NCBI GenBank assembly: GCA_947629215.1
Contig: CANRCU010000010.1
Location: 1-19,597 of the forward strand
Direction of reading: 5' to 3'
From: an uncultured Clostridia bacterium
Lineage (GTDB): Bacteria > Bacillota > Clostridia > Lachnospirales > CAG-274
Length of the DNA: 19,597 bases
Position numbers and translations under genes: made by a program. Positions 1 through 8,027 of this stretch are shown piece after piece. The notes under the pieces are model-generated. The model was not told where the DNA came from, did not search any database, and saw only the letters and a list, made by a program, of their open reading frames with translations. The number at the start of each line of letters is the position of its first letter. Position 1 is the stretch's first letter.

Positions 1-421
1 GTCCCAGAAAGTTATCTTTATCCATAATGCTATTATCGAAAGCCTTAGCTTTATCGTAGATTTTCAGCACCTTATCATAGTCTTTTTCGTGTATGAAATA
101 TACTCTGTTACTCATAAAGGGCGGATGTACAAAGCCCTGTTCGCTGATAAAATCATCGGTCATTGTTCCTATTTTTTCTATAAACTCTTTAGGTATATTA
201 AGAGGTCTTGCGACGTCTGTCCTGCCTAAAAGGTAATCTACGGAGCAGCCAAGATAATCTGCAAGAAGCACTAATTTTGTGGCTGTGGGTGCGCTCCTGC
301 CGTTTTTCCAATCGCTTATATTGCCCGATGAAATTCCTGTTGCCTCCGAAACTATCTTTGAATTTATCCCTAAATCCTCAATTCTTTTAAATAAGTTGGT
401 CAAATCTGCTGAATTTTCCAT
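1..421 (-). CDS. XRE-family HTH transcriptional regulator (partial, C-terminus off the left edge)
   Basis: Reading the minus strand from the ATG at 421-419 gives 140 codons that stay open to the window edge. The N-terminus (MENSADLTNLFKRI) leads into a classic Cro/CI-type helix-turn-helix at about residues 18-65. Its recognition region is GISSGNISDWKNGRSAPT, followed by the family signature LADYLGCSVDYLLGR. After residue 75 the sequence (IPKEFIEKIGTMTDDF and on) is not recognised. A good Shine-Dalgarno, AAAGGAG, sits 8 bases before the ATG. The gene diverges from the HTH/ATPase genes starting at 624, the usual arrangement for an element repressor controlling the opposite operon. That role is inferred; the HTH fold assignment is secure. 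Confidence 0.88.
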   Translation of the reverse strand, partial: MENSADLTNLFKRIEDLGINSKIVSEATGISSGNISDWKNGRSAPTATKLVLLADYLGCSVDYLLGRTDVARPLNIPKEFIEKIGTMTDDFISEQGFVHPPFMSNRVYFIHEKDYDKVLKIYDKAKAFDNSIMDKDNFLG

Positions 422-623
422 AAATATAACTCCTTTACTTGTTATTATTTAATAAAATTACTTATATACGAGATATTACACTTGCAATATTCGTTTATTC
501 ATAGTATTATTATCTTATAAATAAAGTTCGTAATTCCGTAATCCATATATTTTATTGCTTTGAATTACGACTTTATATTATAATAACATATAAAATTATC
601 TTTGTAAAGGGGAAATTTAAAAA
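422..623. promoter_or_regulatory. Divergent promoter/operator region between the two HTH genes
   Basis: This 202-bp AT-rich gap separates divergent genes. For the plus strand, TTGCTT (555-560) and TATAAT (579-584) with an 18-base spacer form a plausible sigma-A promoter. A perfect 9-bp inverted repeat, TCGTAATTC (528-536) and GAATTACGA (562-570), has its right arm in the promoter spacer, where a repressor would block RNA polymerase. For the minus strand TTGCAA and TATAAG are possible boxes, but the 15-base spacing is poor. Binding by the XRE protein is inferred from position only. Confidence 0.5.
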
Positions 624-821
624 ATGTTTACGAATGACGAATGGGGAAAGCAAGTCCGCATAGCTTTGATAAAAGAAAATATGACGCTTAAAGAGCTTGC
701 GGAACTTATCGGTTACAGTCCGTCATACATCAGAGCCGTTGTAGGCGGTAAGCTAAACGGCATTGATACGGTACAAAGTAAAATAAACGATGTACTGGGT
801 ATCGGGAAAGGTGATGATTAA
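624..821 (+). CDS. Small HTH DNA-binding protein (65 aa)
   Basis: The product is a 65-residue single-domain protein. Residues about 18-45 (MTLKELAELIGYSPSYIRAV) form a recognisable Cro/XRE-like helix-turn-helix, with the Gly-Tyr-Ser-Pro turn and an Arg in the recognition helix. The rest is only a short helical tail. AAAGGGG at 606-612 is the ribosome binding site, and a sigma-A-like promoter lies at 555-584. The stop codon is 6 bases before the ATG of the ATPase gene, so the two are almost certainly co-transcribed. Likely roles are a Cro-type control protein or a replication accessory protein of the element. The sequence does not discriminate between them. Confidence 0.82.
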   Translation: MFTNDEWGKQVRIALIKENMTLKELAELIGYSPSYIRAVVGGKLNGIDTVQSKINDVLGIGKGDD

Positions 822-827
822 CGTAAA

Positions 828-2273
828 ATGTACGACCATTTCAAGGTGTATAGCAATTTCAAGCATATTTTTGATATGTTCCACACTATGCACAAAGGCA
901 GAAAGCGTTTTGTTTATATCTTTGATGAGGGTAAATTTTGCGAAAACGCTCACTTCCTTGGGTTTTCCACTATTTATATAAATACGGAAGAACATTTGCA
1001 AGAGGTTATGAAAATACTGAATACTATACCTATGTCAAGGAACAACTGCATTATATTTCCTTGCTGCTATAAGGCTATAAATGAGGGTATTGAAGCGGTT
1101 ATAGATGATAACGGCAGAGTAATTAAAAATGCATGGAAAAGTATTTTTACCCACGATAAGACACGACAATATTATTTATGCAATCCCGATGATTTTGAAA
1201 GCGCTCTTGTTACTCTTTCAGATAAATACAAAAGCGAGAAAAATGCCGATATTTCCGTTCACAAATTTTCGGAGATCGAAGTCAAAGAAACGGAATGGCT
1301 CTGGTATCCATACATAGCAAAAGGAAATATTACAATACTCTATGCCGCTCCGGGAACAGGAAAAACATTCCTGACCTGTTGGCTTGCATCAAAGTTATCA
1401 AAGGGAGAGGCTTTGCCCGATACAGTTCCCGAAGAATGGGAGAAACCGCCGAAAGGCGTGACAATGTTTTTCAATGCGGAAGATCCTGCGGACAGAACTC
1501 TGAAACCAAGATTGACGGACTGCGGCGCCGATATGGAAAATATCGTTACGGCAGAAGAATGGGAAAACCAAGACTTTATTCCTTACAGTTTTGCAGACCC
1601 ACGTCTGCCCAAGCTGTTTGAAAAGGTAAGACCCGAACTTGTTATTTTTGACCCAATGCAATCTTACATAGGGTCTGATGTGGATATGCACCGAGCAAAT
1701 CAGACAAGACCGCTTTTAACGCACATAAATGCCCTTGCAAAAACCTATAACTTTGCTCTTATTATTGTTTGTCATATCAACAAAATGACAAATCAGGAGA
1801 TAGGAGACAGGATAATAGGCAGTCAGGACATCAAAGGCGCTGCAAGGAGTGTTCTTTTTCTCGGGCAACATCCCGATTTTTCGGAAGTAAAGGTGCTTTT
1901 TCAGACCAAAAATAACCTTGCTAAGTGGGGAGATCCTCTTGCTTTCCATATTAAAAATATAGGCACAAAAACCTGTATTGAGGTGGATAACTCCGTTGAT
2001 ATACAAGAGTTGACTCCCGAAAAATGTTCGGGGAGTACAACGGGAAAGGCAAGAGAAAACGCAGAAACGCAAAAAAGAATATCGGAAGATATAATCAGAA
2101 AATTATTCAATGAGGAAGATAATATTTCGTCGGATAAACTGAAATCCATTGCAGCGGAATACAAAATCAACTGGAAAGAATTTCAGAAAGTTTTGAAGAA
2201 GTATGCGGATTGGCACAAGGGCAGCTATAAAAACGGCGAAAGTGATTATTATTCAAAAAAGATAATGACTTAA
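828..2273 (+). CDS. RecA-fold AAA ATPase, RepA-like replication protein (AAA_25 type)
   Basis: This 481-residue protein has a Walker A loop, AAPGTGKT (residues 173-180). It is introduced by the family-typical phrase ETEWLWYPYIAKGNITILY, which I recognise from element-borne ATPases annotated AAA_25/RepA. Walker B is LVIFD (271-275). IIVCHINK and the following GSQDIKGAARSVLFL match the RecA-like core after Walker B. Residues 1-150 hold a poorly conserved alpha/beta domain that may be a degenerate TOPRIM-like module. Residues 400-481 are charged and helical, with a possible winged helix. Members of the family act as hexameric helicase-like replication initiators on plasmids and integrative elements. 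The start at 828 follows the upstream stop by 6 bases. The repeat array directly downstream could be its target. Confidence 0.88.
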   Translation: MYDHFKVYSNFKHIFDMFHTMHKGRKRFVYIFDEGKFCENAHFLGFSTIYINTEEHLQEVMKILNTIPMSRNNCIIFPCCYKAINEGIEAVIDDNGRVIKNAWKSIFTHDKTRQYYLCNPDDFESALVTLSDKYKSEKNADISVHKFSEIEVKETEWLWYPYIAKGNITILYAAPGTGKTFLTCWLASKLSKGEALPDTVPEEWEKPPKGVTMFFNAEDPADRTLKPRLTDCGADMENIVTAEEWENQDFIPYSFADPRLPKLFEKVRPELVIFDPMQSYIGSDVDMHRANQTRPLLTHINALAKTYNFALIIVCHINKMTNQEIGDRIIGSQDIKGAARSVLFLGQHPDFSEVKVLFQTKNNLAKWGDPLAFHIKNIGTKTCIEVDNSVDIQELTPEKCSGSTTGKARENAETQKRISEDIIRKLFNEEDNISSDKLKSIAAEYKINWKEFQKVLKKYADWHKGSYKNGESDYYSKKIMT

Positions 2274-2281
2274 AATTATTA

Positions 2282-2487
2282 CCGAAATCCCTTTTTTCAA
2301 GAACAATATTTTTTTAAGGGAATTCGGGCTGAAAGTGGCTTAAACAGCTTGCTCTGCCGAATTCCCTTAAGGGATTTCGGAGGGAATATAATTTCCCTTA
2401 GGGGATTTCGGCGTAAGCCGCTAAATCAGCTTGATACAGTCCGAATTCCCTTTTTATTTCTATTGTTCTTGACTTAGGGGAAATCGG
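2282..2487. repeat. Nested inverted-repeat array: seven 12-bp CCGAATTCCCTT-type units
   Basis: Seven copies of a 12-bp unit occur in alternating orientation. CCGAAATCCCTT is at 2282, CCGAATTCCCTT at 2357 and 2441, and the complement forms are at 2316, 2369, 2400 and 2476. Units 2316-2327 and 2357-2368 are exact reverse complements. Units 2357-2380 make a near-perfect 24-bp palindrome. Two 53-base modules (2316-2368 and 2400-2452) each have a 29-base loop containing CAGCTTG. A perfect 12-bp inverted repeat, TCAAGAACAATA (2297-2308) and TATTGTTCTTGA (2461-2472), lies near the outer ends. Placement directly after the RepA-like ATPase gene suggests an origin or binding array. Folded RNA control of the next gene is the alternative. 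Confidence 0.8.
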
Positions 2488-2514
2488 AAATGTGTTTTTC
2501 GGAAAGGAGTTTTT

Positions 2515-2781
2515 ATGGATATAACAGTTGAAATTTCTTGGAAAAAAACAGAATTCGGATATTATGAATGTCAGATACTTGTTTATGACCAAGAAAATAT
2601 ACTTATGAGAGATATTGATATGTATTACACAATAGAAAAAATATGTATGCGTATTAACCGTTTGTTTGTTGATAACGAACGTTTTATAATACATAAGGTT
2701 TTGTATAAAAAGAATATAAGAACTCTTTATCTTGAGTGTACGGACACTAAATCTAAAGATGAAAAAATATCTTGCAGCTGA
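2515..2781 (+). CDS. Hypothetical 88-aa protein
   Basis: I do not recognise this protein. It is supported as a real gene by a near-ideal ribosome binding site (GGAAAGGAG at 2501-2509, five bases before the ATG) and by its position downstream of the ATPase on the same strand. The sequence begins MDITVEISWKKTEFGYYECQ and has alternating hydrophobic and charged residues suggesting a small alpha/beta or beta-rich fold. There is no signal peptide, no membrane segment, and only two internal cysteines besides one near the end. The 12-bp repeat array lies immediately upstream and could control it. A weak hairpin overlaps the stop codon. Confidence 0.65.
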   Translation: MDITVEISWKKTEFGYYECQILVYDQENILMRDIDMYYTIEKICMRINRLFVDNERFIIHKVLYKKNIRTLYLECTDTKSKDEKISCS

Positions 2782-2799
2782 CTGCATATATGTTTTTTT
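2773..2799 (+). terminator. Weak intrinsic terminator after the 88-aa gene
   Basis: A short stem, TGCAG/CTGCA with a CTGA loop (2773-2786), overlaps the stop codon at 2779-2781. It is followed a few bases later by a run of T residues (2792-2799). The stem is short, so efficiency is doubtful. Confidence 0.35.
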
Positions 2800-3022
2800 G
2801 AAATGGTCGGCAGACTTAAATTTATTTTGTTTTTTTTTTGACATAAAAAAGTTTAAAAGTCTGTCTCCCATTTCACATACCACAGCCGATGGAAAGCCAC
2901 ATTTTTATATGCTCAAAATTTCAAAGTGGGTACCCACTCAAATTTTATACATAGGTATCGGCTGTGTTATGGCAAGCTCCTGTATTTGTCAAGTATAGGA
3001 CAAAAAAATATTTATATTTTAT
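2800..3022. repeat. Non-coding stretch with nested palindromes (large dyad 2876-2971)
   Basis: No gene is seen here. CATACCACAGCCGAT (2876-2890) and ATCGGCTGTGTTATG (2957-2971) form a 15-bp inverted repeat with 14 matches. Inside it is the perfect palindrome GTGGGTACCCAC (2926-2937), flanked by AAAATTT-type arms that extend its pairing. GTGGGTACCCACT resembles GTGGCTATCCACT at 9577-9589 in the oriT-like region (11 of 13 bases). CAGACTT (2811-2817) and AAGTCTG (2857-2863) form a further inverted repeat around a poly-T tract. A protein-binding or nicking site, or a recombination site, is plausible; none is proven. Confidence 0.6.
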
Positions 3023-3074
3023 AAACAAATATGCCGCATATCAAACCTATGTTTTCAATGCGGCGTATCTGTTT
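3000..3074 (-). terminator. Stem-loop terminator of the recombinase operon
   Basis: Seventeen-base arms at 3023-3039 and 3058-3074 (ATGCCGCAT against ATGCGGCGT at the core, 15 of 17 pairing) form a hairpin 10 bases after the stop of the last recombinase. On the minus strand the stem is followed by an A/T-rich tail ending in seven T residues near 3002-3008. The T run is somewhat distant from the stem, which lowers confidence. Confidence 0.5.
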
Positions 3075-3083
3075 GTGGAGGGA

Positions 3084-4604
3084 TCACATTCCAAGTGCTT
3101 GTAAGCAGCTTACATAGAAGTCATTACATTTAAAAATAACCTCTATGCTATCTTCTCCATATATTCTTACTTCTTGTATTATCTGCGATAATATTTTACT
3201 ATCATAGCTGTCAAGCTGTGAACAGTTCAACAAATCTTGTTTTTCAACAACAGGCTCTTTTGTATCGGCAAGCTGTGTGGTTAGTTCGGCTATCTGTCTT
3301 TCCACCTCTGATAACCTTAAATTTGCCTTTTCCTTTTCAAGCATAAATTCTTCTCTTGACAGGGCTTGCGCCTTATATTTTTTGTAAAGCGACATCGGGG
3401 CTTTTTCCAAACTTACCTTTTCATTCTCAAGTTCCTTTATGCTTGTTCTGATACCGTCTTTTGTGTATTCATCTTCTCTTTGGATAATATCATAACGATC
3501 AAGCATAAGGCGGCAAGCATCTTTTACAGTATCAAGCACAGCCTGTTCGGCTTTTTTACTTGCCATTTTTACTTTTAGGCAGTTTTCATCATCGGTTACA
3601 TATTTATATCTGCAAGCGTAACGCTTACCAAACTCATTATACACCTTTTTACCGCAATATCCACATTTAAAAAGATTTATTATACCTGTATTTCCTTTTT
3701 TTCTATGAATAACAGGGAAATTGGCGTTTGCCGCCTTAAAAAGTTCTTCACTTATTATAGCAGGAACAGCACCTTTTGTTACAGACCATCTTGACGGATC
3801 ACGTCGAACCGTTTTTTTGCTATCCCCAAAGCCCACAACTTCCAATCTGCCTTGAATAAGGTTACCTATATAAAATTCATTACGAATTTTTTTCATTATG
3901 ATATTGGTATTCCAAATTCCTTTGGTCTTTCTGTTTGTGGGTATGCCTTTGAGATTAAGTGTTTTGGCTATTTCTGATGCTTTATACCCTTTAGCCGCCA
4001 TTTCAAATATTTCTTTTACAACCTCTGCCTCGTTTTCAACAACAAGTATTTCGCCCTTTTTATCGGGATTTCTTCTATATCCGTAGGGCAAATGAGGAAT
4101 TACACATTGTCCTGCTTTTCTGCGTGTTTCAAAGGCACTCTTTGTCTTTTTGGACATATCCATACTATATAATTGGTGCATAAGGTTTTTAAGTGCGTAT
4201 TCCATACCGCCCGTAGTTCCCTTGTAGTTATTGCTGTCATAGCCGTCATTTACGGATATAAAACGTATATTCAGCATTGGCAGCAGCATTTCTGTGTAAT
4301 AGCCGACTTCCAAATAATCTCGCCCGAAACGTGACAGGTCTTTGACTATAAGGCAGTTAAAACAGCCGTTTTGCGCATCTTCAATCATTGATTGAAATTC
4401 ATCACGTTTACGGAACAATGTTCCCGAAGTACCATCGTCAAAATATTCTCCTACATCCCAGCCGTTGAATTCGCTGTGATTATTTATGTAGCTTTTCAGC
4501 AGCATCCTTTGAGATTTTATGCTGTTGCTCTCATCGGCAAGCCCTTTTTTTACATCATAATCTTCTTCCGATAATCTGATATACATTGCTATTTTATCAG
4601 CCAT
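3084..4604 (-). CDS. Large serine recombinase, third gene of a tandem trio (506 aa)
   Basis: This is a site-specific DNA recombinase of the TnpX/large serine integrase type. The N-terminal resolvase domain (about residues 4-150) carries the catalytic serine in MYIRLS (S12) and the active-site arginines in KDLSRFGRDY (R92, R95). The recombinase DNA-binding domain spans about 165-300, with PYGYRRNP and GIWNTNIIMKKI. A zinc ribbon uses C314, C317, C331 and C342. A charged coiled-coil segment (about 385-460) precedes the C-terminus, as in integrases where it controls synapsis. The ATG overlaps the end of the preceding recombinase gene by 8 bases, so translation is coupled. The length suits the family, no catalytic residue is missing, and the three paralogues are clearly diverged. 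Confidence 0.95.
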   Translation of the reverse strand: MADKIAMYIRLSEEDYDVKKGLADESNSIKSQRMLLKSYINNHSEFNGWDVGEYFDDGTSGTLFRKRDEFQSMIEDAQNGCFNCLIVKDLSRFGRDYLEVGYYTEMLLPMLNIRFISVNDGYDSNNYKGTTGGMEYALKNLMHQLYSMDMSKKTKSAFETRRKAGQCVIPHLPYGYRRNPDKKGEILVVENEAEVVKEIFEMAAKGYKASEIAKTLNLKGIPTNRKTKGIWNTNIIMKKIRNEFYIGNLIQGRLEVVGFGDSKKTVRRDPSRWSVTKGAVPAIISEELFKAANANFPVIHRKKGNTGIINLFKCGYCGKKVYNEFGKRYACRYKYVTDDENCLKVKMASKKAEQAVLDTVKDACRLMLDRYDIIQREDEYTKDGIRTSIKELENEKVSLEKAPMSLYKKYKAQALSREEFMLEKEKANLRLSEVERQIAELTTQLADTKEPVVEKQDLLNCSQLDSYDSKILSQIIQEVRIYGEDSIEVIFKCNDFYVSCLQALGM

Positions 4605-6246
4605 TCAGTACCGCCTGCCTTTCTTTATGTTTTGCAAGCGTTTCTTGCAGCACATCATCAAAACTTAACTGAACTTCAATATGCTTGCCGTCATATATAA
4701 TGACCTTGCTTATTAAAGCATCGACCATTTCTTGTGACAGCTTGCGCTTATTTTTGTACTTATGTATTATTGTCTTGATCTTTTCGCTGTCCACAGGGCT
4801 TTGTTCAAGGCTTTGTATTGCCTGGGTTATATTTGCTAACTCACTTTCAACACTTTCGATCTGCGCCGAATATTCACGATTTAAGGCTATATATTCCTGT
4901 TCCGTTAAAATATCATCGGTATAATCGGAGTACAGTTCACTTTTCAAAGTGTATATGCGTTGAATTGCCCTCTGTTTTTCGGTTTGACGTGCAAGAAGAT
5001 TGTTTTTTCGTATCAGCGTGTCGGAAGTACGGATTAAAGCCTTTATGATTTTATCTTCTTCCAACAAAAAAGCAATCTGTTCTTGTATGACCGAGAAAAC
5101 CATATCATAGAGTGCATCAGCCGTTATGTTTTCGTTGTTGCAAATATCAGCACCGTATTGTTTTCTGCGATTACAAAATAAAGTTTTGTGGCTGATACCG
5201 TATGCAGCACCGCATTTACAGAAAATCTTTCCTTTCAGTAGATTTTCACATTTAGCCCTTGTGTATTTACGCTTTGTTGAAAAATCACATTTGTTTTCCC
5301 TTAATTCCACAGTCATTGCATAATCTTCTTTTGATATTATTGCAGGGTGGTGATCTTCAAATACAAGCCATTCATCTTGCGGATTTCTATGTATATCCTC
5401 ATTTCTGAAATAGGCTTTTTCACGCCTTTTAAGGGTATATTTGCCTGTATAAACATCATTAAAGAGAATATCTCTAACTCTGTTTACCGTCCATTTCAAA
5501 TAAGGTTTTTCGGCTAATTTTTCGGGGCGATCTCTGTATCTGTACTGATACGGAGTTAAGCAGCCACTTAAATTAAGATATGTTGCTATTTCCGTTGTAT
5601 TACTGCCCTCTATGAACATCTTGAATATCAGTCTTACCGTTTCGGCAGGCTCATCATCAATAACAATAATTCTTGTACCGTTTTCATCATAGGCATTTTT
5701 ATAGCCAAACGGCACTGCCCCCGTAGGTATGCCCTTACTCATCATACTTTGCTTTGCGGTATATATCTTCTTTGAAATATCCTTTGCATAGAAGTCATTT
5801 ATCATATTTGTAATAGCCACCGACAAACCGCCTGCGCCTTTATCCGAGTCATAGTTATCTGTAATAGCAATAACTCTTACATTCAGCATCGGAAAAGTCA
5901 TTTCAAGCAATTCGCCCGTTTCAACGTAGTTTCTGCCAAGCCTTGAAAGGTCTTTTACGATAACCACATTTATTTTTTTACGGCGAATATCAGCTATCAT
6001 TCTTTGAAAATCGGGACGATCATAGGTTGTTCCCGTAATATCATCATCAACATATATGTCATACAGTTCCATATCTTCCTGCTGTGCAATATAGTTTTTA
6101 ATGAAATTCGCTTGATTTTCAATCGTACCTCTTGCAAGTGTCTGTTCCTTTTCGGTTGACAATCTCACATAAGCGGCAGCCTTATATGTAGTCTGTATAT
6201 TCGTCTGTTCGGCTTGAACAATATTTTTTCGTGATTTTCTCGCCAT
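4597..6246 (-). CDS. Large serine recombinase, second gene of the trio (549 aa)
   Basis: A resolvase catalytic domain begins after a basic N-terminal extension of about 20 residues (MARKSRKN). The catalytic serine is S30 in AAYVRLS and the arginine pair is R102/R105 in KDLSRLGRNY. The recombinase domain follows (about 175-320; VPFGYKN and KWTVNRVRDILFND). The zinc ribbon has an unusual CxC first knuckle (C343, C345, C358, C369), unlike the CxxC of the two neighbours. A coiled-coil tail covers about 400-500. The start codon directly follows the TAA of the upstream recombinase (6247-6249), with GAGGCGG as ribosome binding site. Co-expression in a fixed order suggests the three proteins work together or divide integration and excision. 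That division is inferred. Confidence 0.95.
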   Translation of the reverse strand: MARKSRKNIVQAEQTNIQTTYKAAAYVRLSTEKEQTLARGTIENQANFIKNYIAQQEDMELYDIYVDDDITGTTYDRPDFQRMIADIRRKKINVVIVKDLSRLGRNYVETGELLEMTFPMLNVRVIAITDNYDSDKGAGGLSVAITNMINDFYAKDISKKIYTAKQSMMSKGIPTGAVPFGYKNAYDENGTRIIVIDDEPAETVRLIFKMFIEGSNTTEIATYLNLSGCLTPYQYRYRDRPEKLAEKPYLKWTVNRVRDILFNDVYTGKYTLKRREKAYFRNEDIHRNPQDEWLVFEDHHPAIISKEDYAMTVELRENKCDFSTKRKYTRAKCENLLKGKIFCKCGAAYGISHKTLFCNRRKQYGADICNNENITADALYDMVFSVIQEQIAFLLEEDKIIKALIRTSDTLIRKNNLLARQTEKQRAIQRIYTLKSELYSDYTDDILTEQEYIALNREYSAQIESVESELANITQAIQSLEQSPVDSEKIKTIIHKYKNKRKLSQEMVDALISKVIIYDGKHIEVQLSFDDVLQETLAKHKERQAVLNG

Positions 6247-7899
6247 TTATACCGCCTCCCTTTTTGCCTGCTTTAACATTTCGGCTTTTTCCAAGACAGC
6301 ATATAACTGATCTTCACAATCTAATTCAAGTTCAAGCAAATTTCCCTCATATACTTTGACTTTGCGTATAAGCCTGACCGCCGTACTGCGTGTCAGCTTT
6401 GAGATATTGCCGTACTGCTTAAATTCTTCAATAACGGCGGAATTATCGTTATCGCCTTGCCGGGCTTTTTCGATTTCCGCAGTTATCATTTCAACGGCTT
6501 TTTCTGCTGCCGCTTTTCTTGTTTCAAACTCTTTTTTGATATTCAAAAATTCTTTGCTGCTGAACATACCACCTTTATAATCGCTGTACAGATCGGCAAG
6601 GTCTGATGTTATCTTGTCTATGGTTTTGTTGTTGGCGGTAATGCGTTCCTGCATTTTTCTTATATCAATTCCATCTGATACAGAATTGTCTGTATTGTTG
6701 ATAATTTCTTCTGCGGCTACAAGTTCGGTTATAAAATCCCTTAATGCCTCAACAACACGGTTTTCGAGAATATCCTCTCTTATCCTGTGCGAAGTGCAGG
6801 ACTTATTTATTTTATGGTTTGAACACATATAATAAGCGTATTTTTTGCCTCCCACCGTTGAAACCTTGCGTGTCATTGGTGCGCCGCAGTCACCGCAGAA
6901 AGCCAAGCCCGAAAAAGTATATAATTTATCCTGTTTCGGAGAAGTACGCATATCCAAATGCAATAACCTTTGGACAACATAAAATGTTCTTTCGTCAATC
7001 AAAGGTTCGTGATTATTTTCCACAATAGCCCATTCGTCCATATCTTTCATAACGATATTTTTCAGCTTATAATTAGGTGTTGTGGACTTGCCTTGTATAA
7101 GAGTTCCGATATAAACGGGATTTTCCGCAATTCGTCTTACGATATTATGCGACCATTCCGCTATTTCGTTTTTCTTAAAATGCGTATTTATTTTTTCGCC
7201 TTTTTCAATTCTGTAATCCATAGGTGTTTTAATACCCATAGCATTAAGTTTTTCGGCTATTTTGTACAAGCTGAAACCGTCAAGCAACCACTTGAAAATA
7301 TCCTGCACAACAGCACCCGAAAACTCATCAACTTCAATTTTGTTGTGATTATCTGCACATTTTTTGTAACCATACGGGCAGAAGTTTGTAACAAAATCGC
7401 CGTTCTGCCTTTTTGCCTCCAAGATAGAGCGTATTTTTATGCTTGTATCACGGCAGTAATTATCATTCATAAGATTTTTGATCGATAATACAATACCCTG
7501 CGTCTGATCGTCACAGTTAAGGCTGTCATAATTGTCATTCACGGCAATAAACCTAACTCCCATATTGGGAAACATTTTTTGCATATATTTTCCTGCATTG
7601 ATATACTCACGACCGAAACGGCTTAAATCTTTTACGATAACGCAGTTTATTTTACCGTCGCTTATATCCGAAAGCATACGCTGAAATGCAGGGCGTTCAA
7701 ATACAACACCCGTGTAACCGTCATCAACATAATATTCCGCAATTTTAATGTTGGGATAGTCTTTAACAAAGTTTTTGATCAAAGATTTTTGGTTGGAAAT
7801 ACTGTCACTTTCTGCTTTTTTTGCATCGGCAACAACAGCATCTTCCTTTGATAATCTCAAATAAGCTGCTGCATAGAAAGTCTGTTTTGATAATTTCAT
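6247..7899 (-). CDS. Large serine recombinase, first gene of the trio (550 aa)
   Basis: The resolvase domain has the catalytic serine S17 in AAYLRLS and the arginines R94 and R97 in KDLSRFGREY. FERPAFQRML and the SISNQ motif are typical of TnpX-like enzymes. The recombinase domain (about 170-315) contains FCPYGYKK and WSHNIVRRI. The zinc ribbon uses C335, C338, C359 and C368, and a long helical coiled-coil segment (about 405-480) follows. AAAGGAG lies 10 bases before the ATG. A possible promoter (8022-8027 and 7999-8004, minus strand) lies in the 125-bp gap after the DUF6870-like gene. The enzyme would cut and rejoin the element's ends with a serine-phosphodiester intermediate; the target site is not visible. 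Confidence 0.95.
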   Translation of the reverse strand: MKLSKQTFYAAAYLRLSKEDAVVADAKKAESDSISNQKSLIKNFVKDYPNIKIAEYYVDDGYTGVVFERPAFQRMLSDISDGKINCVIVKDLSRFGREYINAGKYMQKMFPNMGVRFIAVNDNYDSLNCDDQTQGIVLSIKNLMNDNYCRDTSIKIRSILEAKRQNGDFVTNFCPYGYKKCADNHNKIEVDEFSGAVVQDIFKWLLDGFSLYKIAEKLNAMGIKTPMDYRIEKGEKINTHFKKNEIAEWSHNIVRRIAENPVYIGTLIQGKSTTPNYKLKNIVMKDMDEWAIVENNHEPLIDERTFYVVQRLLHLDMRTSPKQDKLYTFSGLAFCGDCGAPMTRKVSTVGGKKYAYYMCSNHKINKSCTSHRIREDILENRVVEALRDFITELVAAEEIINNTDNSVSDGIDIRKMQERITANNKTIDKITSDLADLYSDYKGGMFSSKEFLNIKKEFETRKAAAEKAVEMITAEIEKARQGDNDNSAVIEEFKQYGNISKLTRSTAVRLIRKVKVYEGNLLELELDCEDQLYAVLEKAEMLKQAKREAV

Positions 7900-7998
7900 A
7901 GATTATCGCTCCTTTGTGTTTTATTAGCAAGTGTAAACACAAAGAATTGATAGTTTTGATAGATGCCTTTGTAGGCTATATGAATTGTCCTTGCACCT

Positions 7999-8027
7999 AT
8001 AGTACCACAAATAAATCTTTATGTCTA
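7999..8027 (-). promoter_or_regulatory. Possible promoter for the recombinase trio
   Basis: On the minus strand, TAGACA (8027-8022) and TACTAT (8004-7999) are separated by 17 bases and lie about 100 bases upstream of the first recombinase ATG. The -35 box overlaps the stop codon of the DUF6870-like gene. The -10 box matches consensus at only four of six bases, so this is a weak call. Confidence 0.33.

Noticed and set aside
2282..2487. CRISPR array
   Set aside because: The units are 12 bp, alternate in orientation and have unequal gaps. There are no cas genes nearby.
2398..2883. 161-codon minus-strand frame opposite the 88-aa gene
   Set aside because: It runs through the inverted-repeat array and the antisense of a plus-strand gene with a much better ribosome site. 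Its composition (Phe/Tyr/Ile-rich) is typical of an antisense AT-rich shadow.
6970..7488. 172-codon plus-strand frame
   Set aside because: Entirely antisense to an intact serine recombinase, with no ribosome binding site or family resemblance.
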